A stretch of 64,000 nucleotides of DNA from Fragaria x ananassa (GCA_034370585.1 CP139763.1:13454001-13518000), one strand, 5' to 3'; positions 1 through 11,289 are shown, counted from the stretch's first letter. Made by a program: numbers and translations. Notes: generated by a model from the letters alone, not told the origin.

Positions 1-1203
1 CTTGCACGTGGCATCTCTAGTCTAGAGTGCATATATCATCATGAAAACCGTAGCCTTATCCTGTTGTGTGTATTGATGGCAAAGAATAAAGTAGAATCGT
101 GTTCCTCCTTGATCAATCCCTTCAATTTATGGAGTCGATAGAACTGATAGCAGTAAGTTTTTTTTTTCTTTCCTGCAATTGTTCTGCTGAGCTTGTGCGT
201 CGGGATCCAAGGGTCTGGGAGTTTTGCTGTTCCGAAAAGGTTCCGAGTTCCAGGTGCTATGTTTATCCCTTCCCCTTTTTGGCGTTGTTGTTGTGCCGGG
301 AACCAGGAAATGGGGGGGTGCCGAGAAAATGAGTCCCGACATCAAGGAATGATCTGTGCTGAGAGTCGGGAGAGCTAGGGGATGGTCCTAGGACAGATTC
401 CAAGAGTATAGGGGCGTCGTGAGCCTGGGAGGCCAGCGAGGGGCTGTCGGGAGCCGGGGGAGGCTGGGGGCTTGAACTCAGCAGTGAGAAAGGCACCGAG
501 ACCCGAGTGGAAGAGAGGTTTGGCCTCGGGAGAGAGGCATCGAGACCCGGAAGGGTGTCCCCAGGAGAGGGGTGCCGGGCGGTTGTTGACTGCGAAGGCA
601 AGTCCCGAGAGGGAGGTGTCGGGTACTGGTGGCGGGGACCTGAGAAAGAGGGTGAGGGGTTTAGGTTCCGAGATCCTGGGAGAGGGGTGCCGGGAGCTGG
701 ACGGATGGGTGCCGAGTTCAGGTCTCGGTATAGAATGGTGGTGCCGAGATTGGGGTCGCGAGACCGAGAGCATATCACTGCCGGGACCTTGCATCGCCGC
801 CGTGATTGACTTGTGGTGTGGCTGGTGTCGCTACCGGAATGGGTGCCCAGATAACATTTCTGACGCACCGTGGGCGGCATTGCTGTCGGGATGCTGGGAC
901 AATTATAGCCATGGTAGTGAAGCATGAAGGCTTTCAGAATTTGTCAACCATATAGGGAAAGTGAAATGTGGTTTCTTTCTCTGTATTCTCTAGCTAATGA
1001 ATCCAGAGCCTCACAACCGACTCAGAGTTAAGAATAAAGACCATGGGTGCCCAGAGTAAATCTGGGTACACGTTGCATCGGCGCATGAGCTCCTCTCTAG
1101 TGTCGTCGGCGAACACGAAGTCTAGAGGAGACTTGTCTGAGGTCGGTGACTCCGATGATGGCGGAGGTGAGGGGCGGTGGCGCCTGTAAACATTAGTGGA
1201 GGA
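1..1203. other. Unassigned GC-rich, degenerate-repeat region
   Basis: From about 200 to 930 the + strand is G-rich and cycles through short variants such as GTGCCGAG, TGTCGGGA and GGTGCCGGG at irregular spacing, which looks like a diverged low-complexity or tandem repeat. Several open frames cross it on both strands, but their proteins are Pro/Arg/Ser-rich or Gly/Arg-rich and resemble no family I recognise. A 76-codon minus frame at 994-1224 also has no recognisable domain. I see no convincing gene here. Confidence 0.4.
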
Positions 1204-2850
1204 TGATAAGTGCATTTTATGCAACGTTCTTAATGTATTTTCGACCCTATTTAGTTATGTAATTCCTTTAACAATATTGATTTTAACTTAGTTTGTGTTT
1301 CTAGGTCACAAATAAAGTCGAGGAGCACAAAAGAGGCAAAAGAGGAGAAATCTTGAAGGAGAAGGAATCCATATGGCGCAAGGAAAGAAATCAGAAAATC
1401 TGCCAGGAATAGTCAGTCAACTTCGACAGAGAATTGTGATCAGCTCACAACGATCCAGGAGATGAACTTTATATCAGCAGAAAGCTAGAAGAGTCTAGTT
1501 TTCAGAAATTTTCGCAGATCGTCAATAGCTATTTTGGTGATTAAGTTATGACCGTTTGAGTGACCAAAAGTCAGTCTGCCCGAATTTCTGATTTGGACCG
1601 GAACTTCAATTTCAAGGCCCAGACCACAACGGCGAGCCCATGGACGAAAATTAAAGGTTCTCTAACCCTAATAGCAGCGGTTCATATGTTCTCTATATGT
1701 ATGAGGAGTTGGGGACGTGAAAGGGTCGCTTTTTGCCACAGAAAAACAACGTCTTTCATCTCCTTCAGAAATTCTTCTCCAAACACAAACCCTAGTTTTA
1801 GGATTTCTCTTGCCGTGCCTTCTCCTCTGTAATTCTCGGCGTAGTTCCTTGTTACAATACTCAAAGTGTAATATAAACTCAGACCTCATGTTTTCTTTTA
1901 TTATCTATTCAATTACTTTAGTTTGTTTCCATCTCTCTTATTCGTTTGTGTTCATGAGTTGGATTTTTGATTGAGTTTGTTCTTATAATCATGAAAATCA
2001 GATCTGTACACTTGAGTTGTTGGTGTAATTCATGATGCTTTTGATGATCTAAATTATGTTTATATGTGTGATTGACAACTTATGACTTGTTCTTAATCAA
2101 TATGTGCCATTGTTTGTGTTAAGTCCGCGTCGGTAAACATGAACTAGAATGGTAAGGAGTTATAGGTTGCATGCTAGGATGTCTTTGAAGTCCGCGTCGG
2201 TGAATTACATTCTAACATGTTCAAGTTCGTCCTTTAATCTATTTTGGATATGAAGTCCGCGTCGGTACATATCTATGAGAGGTTAGAAGGGTTTTAAGTA
2301 GTTAAGTCCGCGTCGGTAAATTACTTGAAACATGGAATTTGATTCGTTTCTCCATATGCATGATTTAGGTTGTTAGGGTTGAAATTACATAGCTACTTGA
2401 TTATATGAATCTGATTTAGTGTTTTCTTGTGTGCAAAGAGACGATCACATGTATATAGTAGCTTAGGTTTTTGTTTCTTTTTTAGTTTAGGATTTTCGTC
2501 ACTCTTCTGTTCTCTGTTTTCTTTTATTTTATTTTTGTATCAAACGATCTCCGAATCCCCTGAAAATTTGTACAGTAGTTCCTCTGTGTGTATAGTAGAT
2601 CTCTGTAAATTTTCATATTTTTCTGAGTAGTTTAGGTTAGGTTTTTAATTAGGTTTTCAACTGCTGTTCTATGGAACAGTAGCTACTTTTGTAAATTGTT
2701 TAAATGTTTTATTACTTGTTAATATTTGTTGTGTTTTTCTAACGCTTTGTTTTGCAAGGTACCCTCAATCCCCGGCCCTATACGATACCCTACTTACTCA
2801 ATGCTACTAACGATAAAAAGGGTTTATTTGATGCAGGTTTTGTACCCGTC
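1204..2850 (+). mobile_element. Tat-like LTR (solo LTR or remnant)
   Basis: The stretch opens with TGATAAGTGCATTTTATGC, a terminus typical of plant Tat/Ogre-type Ty3/gypsy LTRs. Towards its end comes a segment (about 2760-2810) with 'ccccggcc...acgataccctacttactc', also common near the 3' end of such LTRs. No gag or pol follows before unrelated sequence, so this is a solo LTR or truncated copy. A second, diverged terminus of the same kind starts at 63707. The right boundary is an estimate. The LTR contains the stem-loop array listed separately. Confidence 0.5.
2107..2332 (+). repeat. Four back-to-back stem-loops with a conserved 14-nt tip
   Basis: The 14-mer AAGTCCGCGTCGGT occurs exactly at 2121-2134, 2188-2201, 2253-2266 and 2304-2317. 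The sequences flanking each copy are different, yet in each case left and right flanks are roughly reverse complements (hairpins about 2107-2152, 2170-2219, 2231-2290, 2290-2332). Many mismatches are G-U compatible if the + strand is transcribed. The 14-mer itself can close a CCG/CGG mini-stem. The array lies inside the Tat-like LTR, probably in its transcribed part. Confidence 0.7.
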
Positions 2851-3854
2851 AGAGGAGGGGAGAGAAAACCCAGATCTACTTTCTCTCTCCTCCTGTTTCA
2901 CTGTAAATTGAAGCCAGAAGCTCAGAGGGTTCGAATCTTACGCCAGCCACCTGGAACCAAGATGGATAAGTGAACAGTGAGCTCTTGGAGTGCTTGAGTG
3001 TGAGCAAAGAGAGCTGCGTAAGCAGAGAGAAAAGCGTCATCCGGAGAAAATGAAAAATTCTAGAAAAAGGAATTCTAGGAAGATTATGGATATGCTCATG
3101 GTGAGCTATGTGAGGGTTGCCACTTGAGGGTCCTCCTTCTAACGCCAATTGTTTCGGCGTGATTTCCGAGTGGGAAGAATCACACGGAATGCAGGAAGAC
3201 ACCATCTTTAAGACCTATAACCTGTTAATCATGAGCAAACGGCGTAAGAGGGAAGACCGGGTTTGTCGTCCTTCGACCCTCCGATGCCTAAGTCAGCCAT
3301 ATGAGCATAGAGATAAGCTGTGAATGGGGTGGAAATGGAGGCTTACCCAAATGAGGGGTGGAAACATGTATTTATAGAGATAGGGTGATTGCACCCTAAA
3401 ATTATCATTTTGTCCTTATTGGAGAGTGTATTACTATTGAGCCCTTAAAGAAGAGTGTAGGTTTCTTGGGCCTAGTTAAAACGCAAGCCCGTTTTATGTG
3501 ACAATATGTGTCTTCTTAGGCGAGTATGACCGATGTTCTATCCGTCAAATATGATGTATTAACATGGTACCTATATATGAGGCCAACCCCGGCTGGTTTC
3601 AGGCAACAAGAGGGTGTGTTGGGTTCGTTGTATGAGTATTGGTTGTCATGAGAGTCACGCCATTTTCTGTCCTCACGCTGGAATTTGAAGAAGGTTAGTC
3701 ACTTAAGAAGTAAAATAAGGACCATTTTGGAAGAGCTACAATTTTAGTGATAATTAAGGAGGAGATGATAAGACCAGAAAATAACCAATTGACTTGCTAG
3801 TACACCAATTATCATCACAATTTATAGGGAGACCATAACATCCAACATAAAACC
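2851..3854. other. LTR-derived noncoding sequence, unassigned
   Basis: No coding region is supported. Around 3120-3310 there is a segment ending 'cgaccctccgatgcctaagtcag', a phrase that recurs in diverged form near 55890 and is typical of LTRs of Tat-type and related nonautonomous plant elements. The remainder is AT-rich without recognisable features. Confidence 0.35.
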
Positions 3855-4847
3855 TGTCACACCCTAATTTTCGAAAGATAAAATTTCAAAAATTTGGGCA
3901 TGATAAAATTCAAAAATCTTAATATCCCACAACCTGCTCAACAAATTCCAAACTAAAAACAAATTCTGGAAATGTAAATGTCGATAAACTCATCAACCGA
4001 GTTAAACATTTAATCTCCTTAATTACATCAACTTCCAAAAGTCTAGTAATAAACTACTTCGCTCACATGAGCTTAAAACAACTACCATAAAATACAAATA
4101 AATGTATATCGTCAAAAACCCAGCTCCTAGACCACTGCCTCAACCCTGTTGATCATCACCTGCATGTCTAACCCCTACACCATGAATTGGTGCACTGAGT
4201 TGTAAACAACAAACCCGGTAAGATAAAAAGCTCGTATGAGTAACTCCTAAAATAAAACTCAACATCACATATAATTATAACTGGTAATTCCTGCATATAA
4301 TAACTTAGTTCATGAATCACCTAAAAACAAGAGAATTCAAAAGGAACAATTAAGAAAAACACAATAATTCAAAACCACTCAAAATCATAAATGAATCCTA
4401 TAAAAAACATAGTTCAGGAGATACTCAAAGCAAGAAATTTAAACAACACATAAGAACGTCACACTATCATTTCTCTACACTTATGAATTCGCCAAAACTT
4501 AGTCATCCCCCATGAAGTATCAACTGACAGACTAGAGCTCTATACTGACCGTAACCAATCACCCCGCCAAGGCTTGGTTCCCGGTCCACCATGAAGGCTC
4601 ATAATCTAAGAATTACCACTAAGGCACACACATACACAACTAATGCACACAATCACCACTAAGGCACACATTCAAATACTCTCCCATCATAACACTTATC
4701 AAATCACAAAATAATAATATAATCATAACCATAACCAATCATCCGATTAAAGGCTTCGAACCCGGTTTGACTATTTAAACAACAATTTACAATATAAAAA
4801 TATCATCAACAACAACACAAGAACACTTCATAAATTATATCTTTCCA

Positions 4848-4850
<3 letters not shown>
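3855..4850 (-). mobile_element. Chromovirus-type LTR remnant
   Basis: The block begins TGTCACACCCTAATTTTCG and includes phrases such as 'caacaaacccggtaag' and 'ccgccaaggcttggttccc', which I associate with Tekay/Del-type Ty3/gypsy LTRs read on the minus strand. There is no adjoining coding sequence and no second copy in the window, so boundaries and orientation are uncertain. Confidence 0.35.

Positions 4851-4888
<38 letters not shown>
4851..4888. repeat. (AT)n microsatellite
   Basis: An uninterrupted AT dinucleotide run lies immediately left of the Tat element LTR. It gives spurious alternating Ile-Tyr open frames. Confidence 0.9.
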
Positions 4889-4895
<7 letters not shown>

Positions 4896-4901
4896 AACAA
4901 A

Positions 4902-5309
4902 GTGTAATCGGTAGTCGATAAATACCTTCCTTGGCCCACGATGCCGTAAGGCCCAGCATGAGGCAGATCGAACAAGCCTCATCCTGGAGGCCATATCAGT
5001 CTGGGCCGGGAAGGAAGCATTCCGCAGAAGTCCAGATGCAGACCTCAGCAATATATTTGTCCCACATCGAATAACAGGGAAGATATAAGTCAACGCGGGC
5101 TATAAATACAATGCTGAAGTCAACCAAACGGTAAGAAAATCTCCTAGCATTAAATACTATACCTACCAACATAACTGACTTAATCATCGGAGAGAGAAAG
5201 ACTGGAAAGTCCCGGTCAGTCTCCTCGTGCAGGTACCCAGTCTACGGCAATTGAAAGAGAAGGGATCACGTCCGAGCTTCTTCAAGGTCTACAAGATCTT
5301 GCAGAAACA
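4902..5309 (+). mobile_element. 5' LTR of Tat-lineage Ty3/gypsy element
   Basis: The proposed LTR starts TGTAATC and ends GAAACA, with a TATA box (TATAAATA) at 5101-5108. It is followed at once by ATTGACGCCGTCTGTGGGAA, a diverged form of the 'TTGGCGCCGTCTGTGGGAA' stretch that follows the 5' LTR in many plant Tat elements. The left edge is inferred from the TG/CA rule because no matching 3' LTR is in the window. Confidence 0.6.
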
Positions 5310-5310
5310 A

Positions 5311-5329
5311 TTGACGCCGTCTGTGGGAA
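5311..5329 (+). other. Primer-binding-site region of the Tat element
   Basis: TTGACGCCGTCTGTGGGAA directly abuts the LTR end. Position and sequence match the conserved leader start of this retrotransposon group, with one change from the usual GGCGCC core. Confidence 0.6.
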
Positions 5330-5355
5330 TTCTTACGAAAAGCTAACGAGTCTCG

Positions 5356-6776
5356 ATGGCAGAGTCAAGTGAGTTATTAGAAGGGAGCCGGACAATGTTT
5401 GAAGATCAACGCGGAATTGGTGAAGAGAGAACTCCGAGGACTGTTTCTCGAAAGGAAGGATCGGGTGAAAGGCTGGAATGTGCAGCCACTGGGAGTGGCC
5501 GAGAAAGGACCCCAAACGGAACGGTTCACGATCTCACACAAGAAGAAGTAGAGGATATGGTTGAAAGGCTGAAGGCGGACGTGGCACGTTTGGAAAGTGA
5601 GAAGACCCAGGACTGCCTGGAGGCAGCAGTCCGGGAGAAAAAATTGGAGCGAGACAACGCCACTATAATGAGCGCGAAGATAAGAAAGTGACGTGGCAAT
5701 CGAGCGGGCAGCGACCGCACTCCGAGAGCAGCACACGGAGGGTCGAGGAACTCCCATGACACCACCGGCAACCCGTAGAACAGTCCATGTTGGGGCTAAT
5801 CTATTCGCGGAAAGCATGGGCTAGGAAGGCCCGCCACCGCTCCCAACCCCTATCGAAGAAAGGATTAAAGAGCCAACTGGGGTAGAGGCAGCGTTGATGG
5901 TCATGCGAGATAGTGTGGTAAATCTGACAACGAGAGTAAATCAAGCGGAAAGGAGAGCGGCACATAACCCTCCCGGTATGGGATTCGAGGAAAGAGGGGG
6001 ACCGTTCACGAAGATCATCACACAGACATTGCGCTCTCATGCAGCTAAGCCACTGAAGTTAAGCTACAGGGGGGAAGGGGACCCCCATCTCTTCCTCGAT
6101 AGTTTCAAGTCCCACACCAATGCGAAGGGTTACAAAGACGCCATGTGTTGCAACATGTTCCAAGAGACATTGTCAGGAGAAGCACTTAGCTGGTTTTACG
6201 AGCTCCAGGCCGGCTCGATAGACCGATTCAAGTAGCTGGCAGTCAGGTTTGTCAACCGCTTCATATTGTGAACGGACGAGCAGAGCACCGCCCAGCTGTT
6301 CAAAGTAAAACAACAACATGGTGAAGGGCTAAAGGCCTTCGTGAACCGCTAGCAGGGTGCCACCGCTAAAGTGAGAAGTTTCGACAAGAAAGTAGCCGAG
6401 GAAGCATTTGTTCAAGCCTTGTTGCTCGAGAAGTTCATGTATGCCATGAAACATGAAAATTGAAAACCCCCGCGACTATGACGAACTGATGGAGATGGCA
6501 ATCAGACATGCCCAAGCAGACCACGATACGTACGGGGATCAATATGCAGTAAGACGAAAGGAGGATAGGAGATCGGAGTCCCAAGGGCAAACAATCCAAG
6601 AAGTAAGAACATGGAAAGGGGATCAAGAGGGACAAGGTTTCACCCCCAACAAGAGGTACAAAGAGGAAGGTAGGAAGCAGGCCAATCAAGTGGGAGGCCC
6701 GCAGGGGACGCATATCAGAACGGGGGGTTCAAAGCAACGGTTCCCGCGGCTAGGGAAAGCTTCACGACCCTGACGG
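5356..6776 (+). pseudogene. Degenerate gag of Tat-lineage gypsy element
   Basis: The frame opens at 5356 with an acidic, coiled-coil-like N-terminus. It shifts near 5690 into the frame that carries the Retrotrans_gag-type core ('GEGDPHLFLDSF', 'ALSWFYELQ', 'FVNRF'), and shifts again near 6450 ('NPRDYDELMEMAIRHAQAD') and near 6770. In-frame stops include TAG at 6233 (Lys-stop-Leu where Gln is usual), TGA near 6269 and TAG near 6350. Gag would package element RNA into virus-like particles; this copy cannot make it. The core motifs leave little doubt about family, less about exact ends. Confidence 0.8.
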
Positions 6777-6787
6777 CAACTCCAGAG

Positions 6788-7903
6788 TTGGTATGGAACG
6801 AGAATAAGGAGACAATCCCAGGGCCCCCGATGAGGAAGTTCCCGCCATCCAGACTGACAAAGGAAGACACTGGAAAATACTGCGAGTATCACGGTGAGGC
6901 CACCCACGCGGTGAACAATTGTGTGGAGCTGAAGAAGGCGATAGAGGGCCAAATAAAAGCGGGCAAACTCCAGCAGTACGTGTTTGGACAGCGGCCAGCG
7001 GTAGGAGTTCCCGTTTATGGGACGATCAATACGATCCATGGGGGAGCACGGGTAGACCAAAGGAGCAACAGAGCGAAGAAACAGTGCACCGAGGTCAAGG
7101 AAGGTCGAGAGATATACACCTTCGGTAGCTGCAACAATCAGCATGTCAGCGTGAGATGGAAATCGATGACGTTCGAGGAAAGCGAAGAGCAAGGAATCAG
7201 GCAGCCTCACGAGGATCCATTCTTAGTCACCGCGCAGCTGGATCATTACATATGCAAGAAGATACTGATTGACACAGGGGCATCGGTGAATGTGTTATTC
7301 AGAAACGCGTGGCAAGAGTTGAGAAGGGGGAACAATAATCTTACACAGGACAACGAGCCGTTGATAAGATTCTCCGGGGATGTGGTGCAGCCCTTGGGCT
7401 TGGATTATATTCCCATGATCCTGGAGGGCGTAGAGGGGAACACGCTGGCAACAGGGATAGACTTCATCGTCGTCAACTGTGATTCGGCCTACAACGGGAT
7501 ATTGGGGAGGCCGGCCCTATGGAAGGTGAAAGCTTTCATCGCTAGGCATATGCTGATGATGAAATTACCATCCCTTGCGGGTATAGTGACCATCCGGGGG
7601 GATCAGCTGGCAGCGAGAGAATGTTATGCCATCGACCAAGATAATGGAAGACGAAGGGCAGAAGTGTTGGTTTTCGGGAACACGAAGAAGACCCTCGTAG
7701 TGGATGCCTACGAGGATCCTAGGATTAATGCTGCAATCAAAGGAACCGAAGCCGAGAGGCCGGGATCTATTGAGGAAACAGAACTGATCGTCATTTCTGA
7801 TGAGTTCCCCAAGAGAACAGCAAGAATAGGGACAAGGTTGCCTCCCGGGACGAAAGAAGAGCTCGCACATTTCCTAAAAGCGAACAACAAGGTGTTTGCC
7901 TAG
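6788..7903 (+). pseudogene. Gag C-terminus and aspartic protease of Tat element
   Basis: An open stretch of 371 codons. Residues 10-60 carry the zinc-binding-like 'KYCEYHGEATHAVNNCVELKKAI' region (C-C-H-C pattern) usual before the protease in this group. The retropepsin signature DTGASVNVL starts at residue 162, with the distal 'ILGRPALWKVKA' segment. It ends at a TAG (7901-7903) exactly where family members have Trp in 'FAWSYADVPGI', so the break is a TGG-to-TAG change and the frame continues into RT at 7940. Confidence 0.8.
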
Positions 7904-9148
7904 TCGTATGCAGATGTCCCTGGGATCTCTAAAGATGTTGTGACACACCGGTTGGGAATCCGGAAAGGAGTGACCCTGGTGAGGCAAAAGCGCAGATCAT
8001 TTGACGTGGCGAAGTATGACATTATAAAGGGGGAGGTGCAGAGGCTGTTGGATATCCAGTTCATCAAAGAAGCCATGTACCCGCAATGGTTGGCCAATGT
8101 GGTCATGGTCCTGAAGAAAGCAGTGGGTAAGTGGAGGATGTGTGTGGATTACACGAGCCTTAACAAGGCTTGCCCTAAAGACAGCTTCCCCTTGCCGCGA
8201 ATAGACCAACTCGTTGACTCCACCTCTGGGTTTGAGATGCTGAGTTTCATGGATGCATATGTGGGCTACAATCAGATAGCGATGGACGCGGCCGACGAAG
8301 AGCACACCACATTCACCACCGAAAAAAGGGTATACTATTATAAAATGATGCCGTTTGGTTTGAAGAATGCGGGGGTAACCTATCAGCGCCTGATGAACAA
8401 AATGTTTGCTAAGCAGCTGGGAGTAACCATGGAAGTATACGTGGATGACATGCTGGTTAAGAGCCTCTCTGCGATCAAGCATGTGAGCGACTTGCAGGCA
8501 GTCTTCGACATTATCCTCGAGTACGGTATGAGGTTGAACCCGGACAAGTGCTTATTTGGGGTTGTCAAAGGGAAATTCCTAGGCCATGTGATCAGTAGGC
8601 AAGGAATCGAGGCAAACCCGGAGAAGGTCCAGGCCATACTGAATATGGAGGTCCCGAAAGTCAAGAGTGATATGGAGTGCCTAATGGGCAAGATCGCGGC
8701 CCTCGCTAGGTTTGTTTCCAGGCTCACGGACAAGTGCGCGTCGTTCTTCAAACTGCTGAAGAGTCAGCACTACAAGCTAATCAATTGGGGACCCGAGCAG
8801 GAGGAGGCTTTCAGGAAAGTCATAGAGTATTTGGCGTCGGTACCAATGCTTTCAAAACCGATTCCCGAAGAGATGTTATACCTCTACTTGGCAGCGTCAA
8901 ACACAGCAGTAAGTTCAGCTTTGATCAGGAAAGACGAAACCATCGAGCTCTCGGTGTATTATGCAGGCAAGGGCTATACCTTGGCAGAGAGCAGGTATCC
9001 GGACCTTGAGAAACTGGCCCTAGCACTCGTTGTAACCGCCCGGAAGCTACGACACTACTTCCAGGCGCATTCCATCACCTTATACACAAACTGCCCTCTA
9101 CGGCAGGTTTTGCAAAGGCCGGAGGCCAACGGGAGACTGGCCAAATAG
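7904..9148 (+). pseudogene. Reverse transcriptase and gypsy RNase H of Tat element
   Basis: Same frame as the protease segment. RT landmarks run in order: 'WRMCVDYTSLNKACPKD', 'MPFGLKNAG' and the catalytic YVDDM (codon at about 8438). They are followed by the connection/RNase H part ('KTFKLLK'-like region, 'RKLRHYFQAHSITLYTN', 'LRQVLQRPEANGRLAK'). It stops at TAG 9146-9148, where 'KWAIELSEFDI' is usual, again TGG to TAG. RT and RNase H would convert element RNA to DNA. Domains are complete apart from the nonsense changes. Confidence 0.85.
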
Positions 9149-9931
9149 GCGATAGAGTTGGGTGAGTTTGACATACACTACATGCCGAGAGTAGCCATCA
9201 AGGGGCAAGCGGTAGCGGATTTCATTTCGGAGCTAACCCCTAAGAAGGAGCACGAGGAGCATCCTGAAGTCGGGAATGAGGTAACGATGGCCCCCAAAGA
9301 TGTTAAGTCGGGTTGGAAGTTGTACGTAGACGGCTCTGTAACTAAAGATAAGAGTGGGGCTGGAATAATATTGGTCAGTCTAGACGGGTTCAAGTACAAA
9401 TATGCCCTGGAGTTCAAGTTCTCCACATCCAACAATGCAGCTGAGTATGAAGCATTGATCAGGGGACTTCAGCTGGCACAAGAGATAGGGGTCAGAAGTG
9501 TGCAGGTGTTTAGCGACTCATAGTTAGTGGTGAACCAGGTCAGCGGCACCTTTGAGGCCAAGGAGCCGCATCTGAACTCCTATCAGGCATTGGCAAAGGC
9601 TCTCCTGAGCAGGTTTGAATTTGCAATAGTCAACCAGATCCCCCGGAAGGAAAACAATAACACTAACGCGTTGGGAAGACTTGCCAACGGCACCCGTCAA
9701 AAAGGGCGCAAGAAGGTCAAGGTCGAGATCCTTGATAGGCCTAGCATCAGCAAAACGGTCTCTGAGGTATTTGCCATCACCGTTGGTCCTAGGGAGCCCG
9801 CATGGATGGACCCTATCATCGAGTTCCTTAAGGAGGGGGTCCGCCCGGAGATGGAAAGTTACAGTCAAGGTGTGCGAGATACACGTTACATGGAAAGTTG
9901 TACCGCAGGGGTTACTGCCTCCCCAACCTGA
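9149..9931 (+). pseudogene. Second (archaeal-type) RNase H of Tat element
   Basis: After the stop the frame continues 'AIELGEFDIHYMPRVAIKGQAVADFISE' in short pieces. An additional RNase H follows, with 'LYVDGSVTKDKSGAG', 'NAAEYEALIRGL' and 'VFSDS' supplying the expected acidic residues. A dual RNase H is diagnostic of the Tat lineage. TAG at 9521-9523 replaces Gln in 'SDSQLVVNQV' (CAG to TAG). The tail to 9931 is the linker before integrase. Confidence 0.8.
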
Positions 9932-10036
9932 AGTGTGTATCAGTAGAGGAGGGATAGACAATCCTACGGGACATCCACGAAGGAGTTTGCGGCAATCACT
10001 CTGGATCAAGATCCCTGTCTTTCAAATCAGACCAGG
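9932..10036 (+). pseudogene. Truncated integrase zinc-finger fragment
   Basis: In a shifted frame, about 9957-10020 reads 'ILRDIHEGVCGNHSGSRSL', the start of the HHCC zinc-binding domain of Tat integrases. Homology ends near 10036. The catalytic core, C-terminal domain and 3' LTR are missing, so this element is 3'-truncated. Confidence 0.65.
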
Positions 10037-10344
10037 ATGATCTGAGTGATGAAGAAAAAAAGGGCTGTTGGAATCATCGGCATGAGAGCCGGTTGGAGAA
10101 AGGATAATCTCGACGTCAGACATGGTATTTGGTGAAAAACTGGAAAATCAGGAAAAAAAGGCTGCGATGGCAGAAGAATGAGAGCTAGGGTTCAATCCTG
10201 CTCTGATATTATATAGAAAAGTATTTTGGCTGAAGTGAGTCTTCTATTGATACTGAATGATATATATACACAGAGTACAAGACTTGCACAGCAAGTAGTC
10301 TCCAACATTCTAGGAGATACGAAAGGCAATACAATATTTACATC
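10037..10344. other. Short retroelement-derived spacer, possible Copia LTR fragment
   Basis: GCTCTGATATTATATAG near 10200 resembles the reverse complement of a tRNA-Met primer-binding site (TGGTATCAGAGC). It is followed by 'acacagagtacaagacttg...ctaggagatac', reminiscent of Copia LTRs on the minus strand. There is no coding sequence. It separates the truncated Tat element from the aldo-keto reductase remnant. Confidence 0.3.
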
Positions 10345-10895
10345 TTGTACGTATCAAATCTAAATCTATCTACTGATACACAAATTATCTACTTTCCAAT
10401 AAAAGTCAAAGTTTCCCGGCAGCTTCAGACTCACCGGCCAGTGAATGATTATATAGATCAAGGTACTCCAGTCGTAGGTTTCTGTATATATGAACATATA
10501 TTTATGGGCATAAGGATAGGAACAAGTTAACTTATCAATCATTTCCACAAATTAATGCGTCTTCTTAACTGAACTATATACAGTCTAGCTAGTTGTTACT
10601 TGAGTGAAATGCGAACTGCAGGTAAGATGCGGTGGGGGAAGGTATCACCGCACCACAGCTTGGAAGTGATGAAGAGGTCTTGCCGGGAACTGACGAGGCC
10701 AGGAGAAAAGCTTCACCTGAGATTCTGCTCCGTCAGGTACATAGCGGCCGTGTCAAAATGTCTGTAGAATGGCTTCTTTTGCGATTTCTGTGCTAGCAAA
10801 AGGGTATGAAGCTGTTCCGAAACCTAGAACAGGAATGTTGATGTTTGTTTTGCCAGTTGATGATGAGACCAGTGGCAGCACACTGGAATCTTGAT
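10345..10895 (-). pseudogene. Aldo-keto reductase pseudogene (partial)
   Basis: Reading leftwards from about 10895, the N-terminal part encodes 'TNINIPVLGFGTASYPF', then 'FDTAAMYLTEQ' with the catalytic Asp and Tyr, then 'SSRQDLFITSKLWC'. After an intron-like gap, 'IIHWPVSLKLPGNF' follows at about 10375-10450. These are ordered signatures of plant NADPH-dependent aldo-keto reductases of the galacturonate-reductase/chalcone-reductase-like (AKR4) group. Residues before the Asp and around the alpha-helix after it are deleted, the frame shifts and a TGA intervenes. The 3' half is absent, cut off by retroelement sequence. Non-functional. Confidence 0.75.
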
Positions 10896-10899
10896 TATA

Positions 10900-11289
10900 C
10901 ATGATGATAATAAGCGATTTCCGACGACTACTGGCCAGCTTTCCGTTTTGTCTAATACTATTTACACTCTTGGCTTCAAGCTCAACTCATGATCGATACA
11001 ATTCAAGGACGTACGGCTTCAATCTCAACTCATGAGATACAATTCAATCTCAACATATAATATATAGCACCAACCATAAACACCTTACGTACGGCTGCGC
11101 TAACCTTGAATTTGGACTATACCCAGGCGGCACTGCGGCATTATAAATTGACCATAAATCCAATCTTATTCTACTTTGATTATAGTAAGCATTAGAATAT
11201 TTCTCTTTTTTTTGGATGAAGATAAGCATTAGAAATTTAGAATCTTGATTTCTAAAACATTCTGTCGCATTGAGAAGGGCTTCATTTTC
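10900..11289. other. Spacer between the two aldo-keto reductase remnants
   Basis: AT-rich sequence without a supported gene. It contains a short repeated phrase ('cttcaatctcaactcatgagatacaattcaatctcaac'-like, about 10975-11060). A minus open frame at 11050-11313 overlaps the second reductase fragment but is not itself recognisable beyond it. Confidence 0.4.

Noticed and set aside
263..927. Long open frames on both strands near the left edge
   Set aside because: Composition follows the GC-rich repeat; proteins on opposite strands are equally long and neither has a recognisable domain.
2121..2317. Regularly spaced identical 14-mers resembling a CRISPR array
   Set aside because: Only four short repeats, spacers that pair with each other around the repeat rather than being independent, and a plant LTR context with no cas genes.
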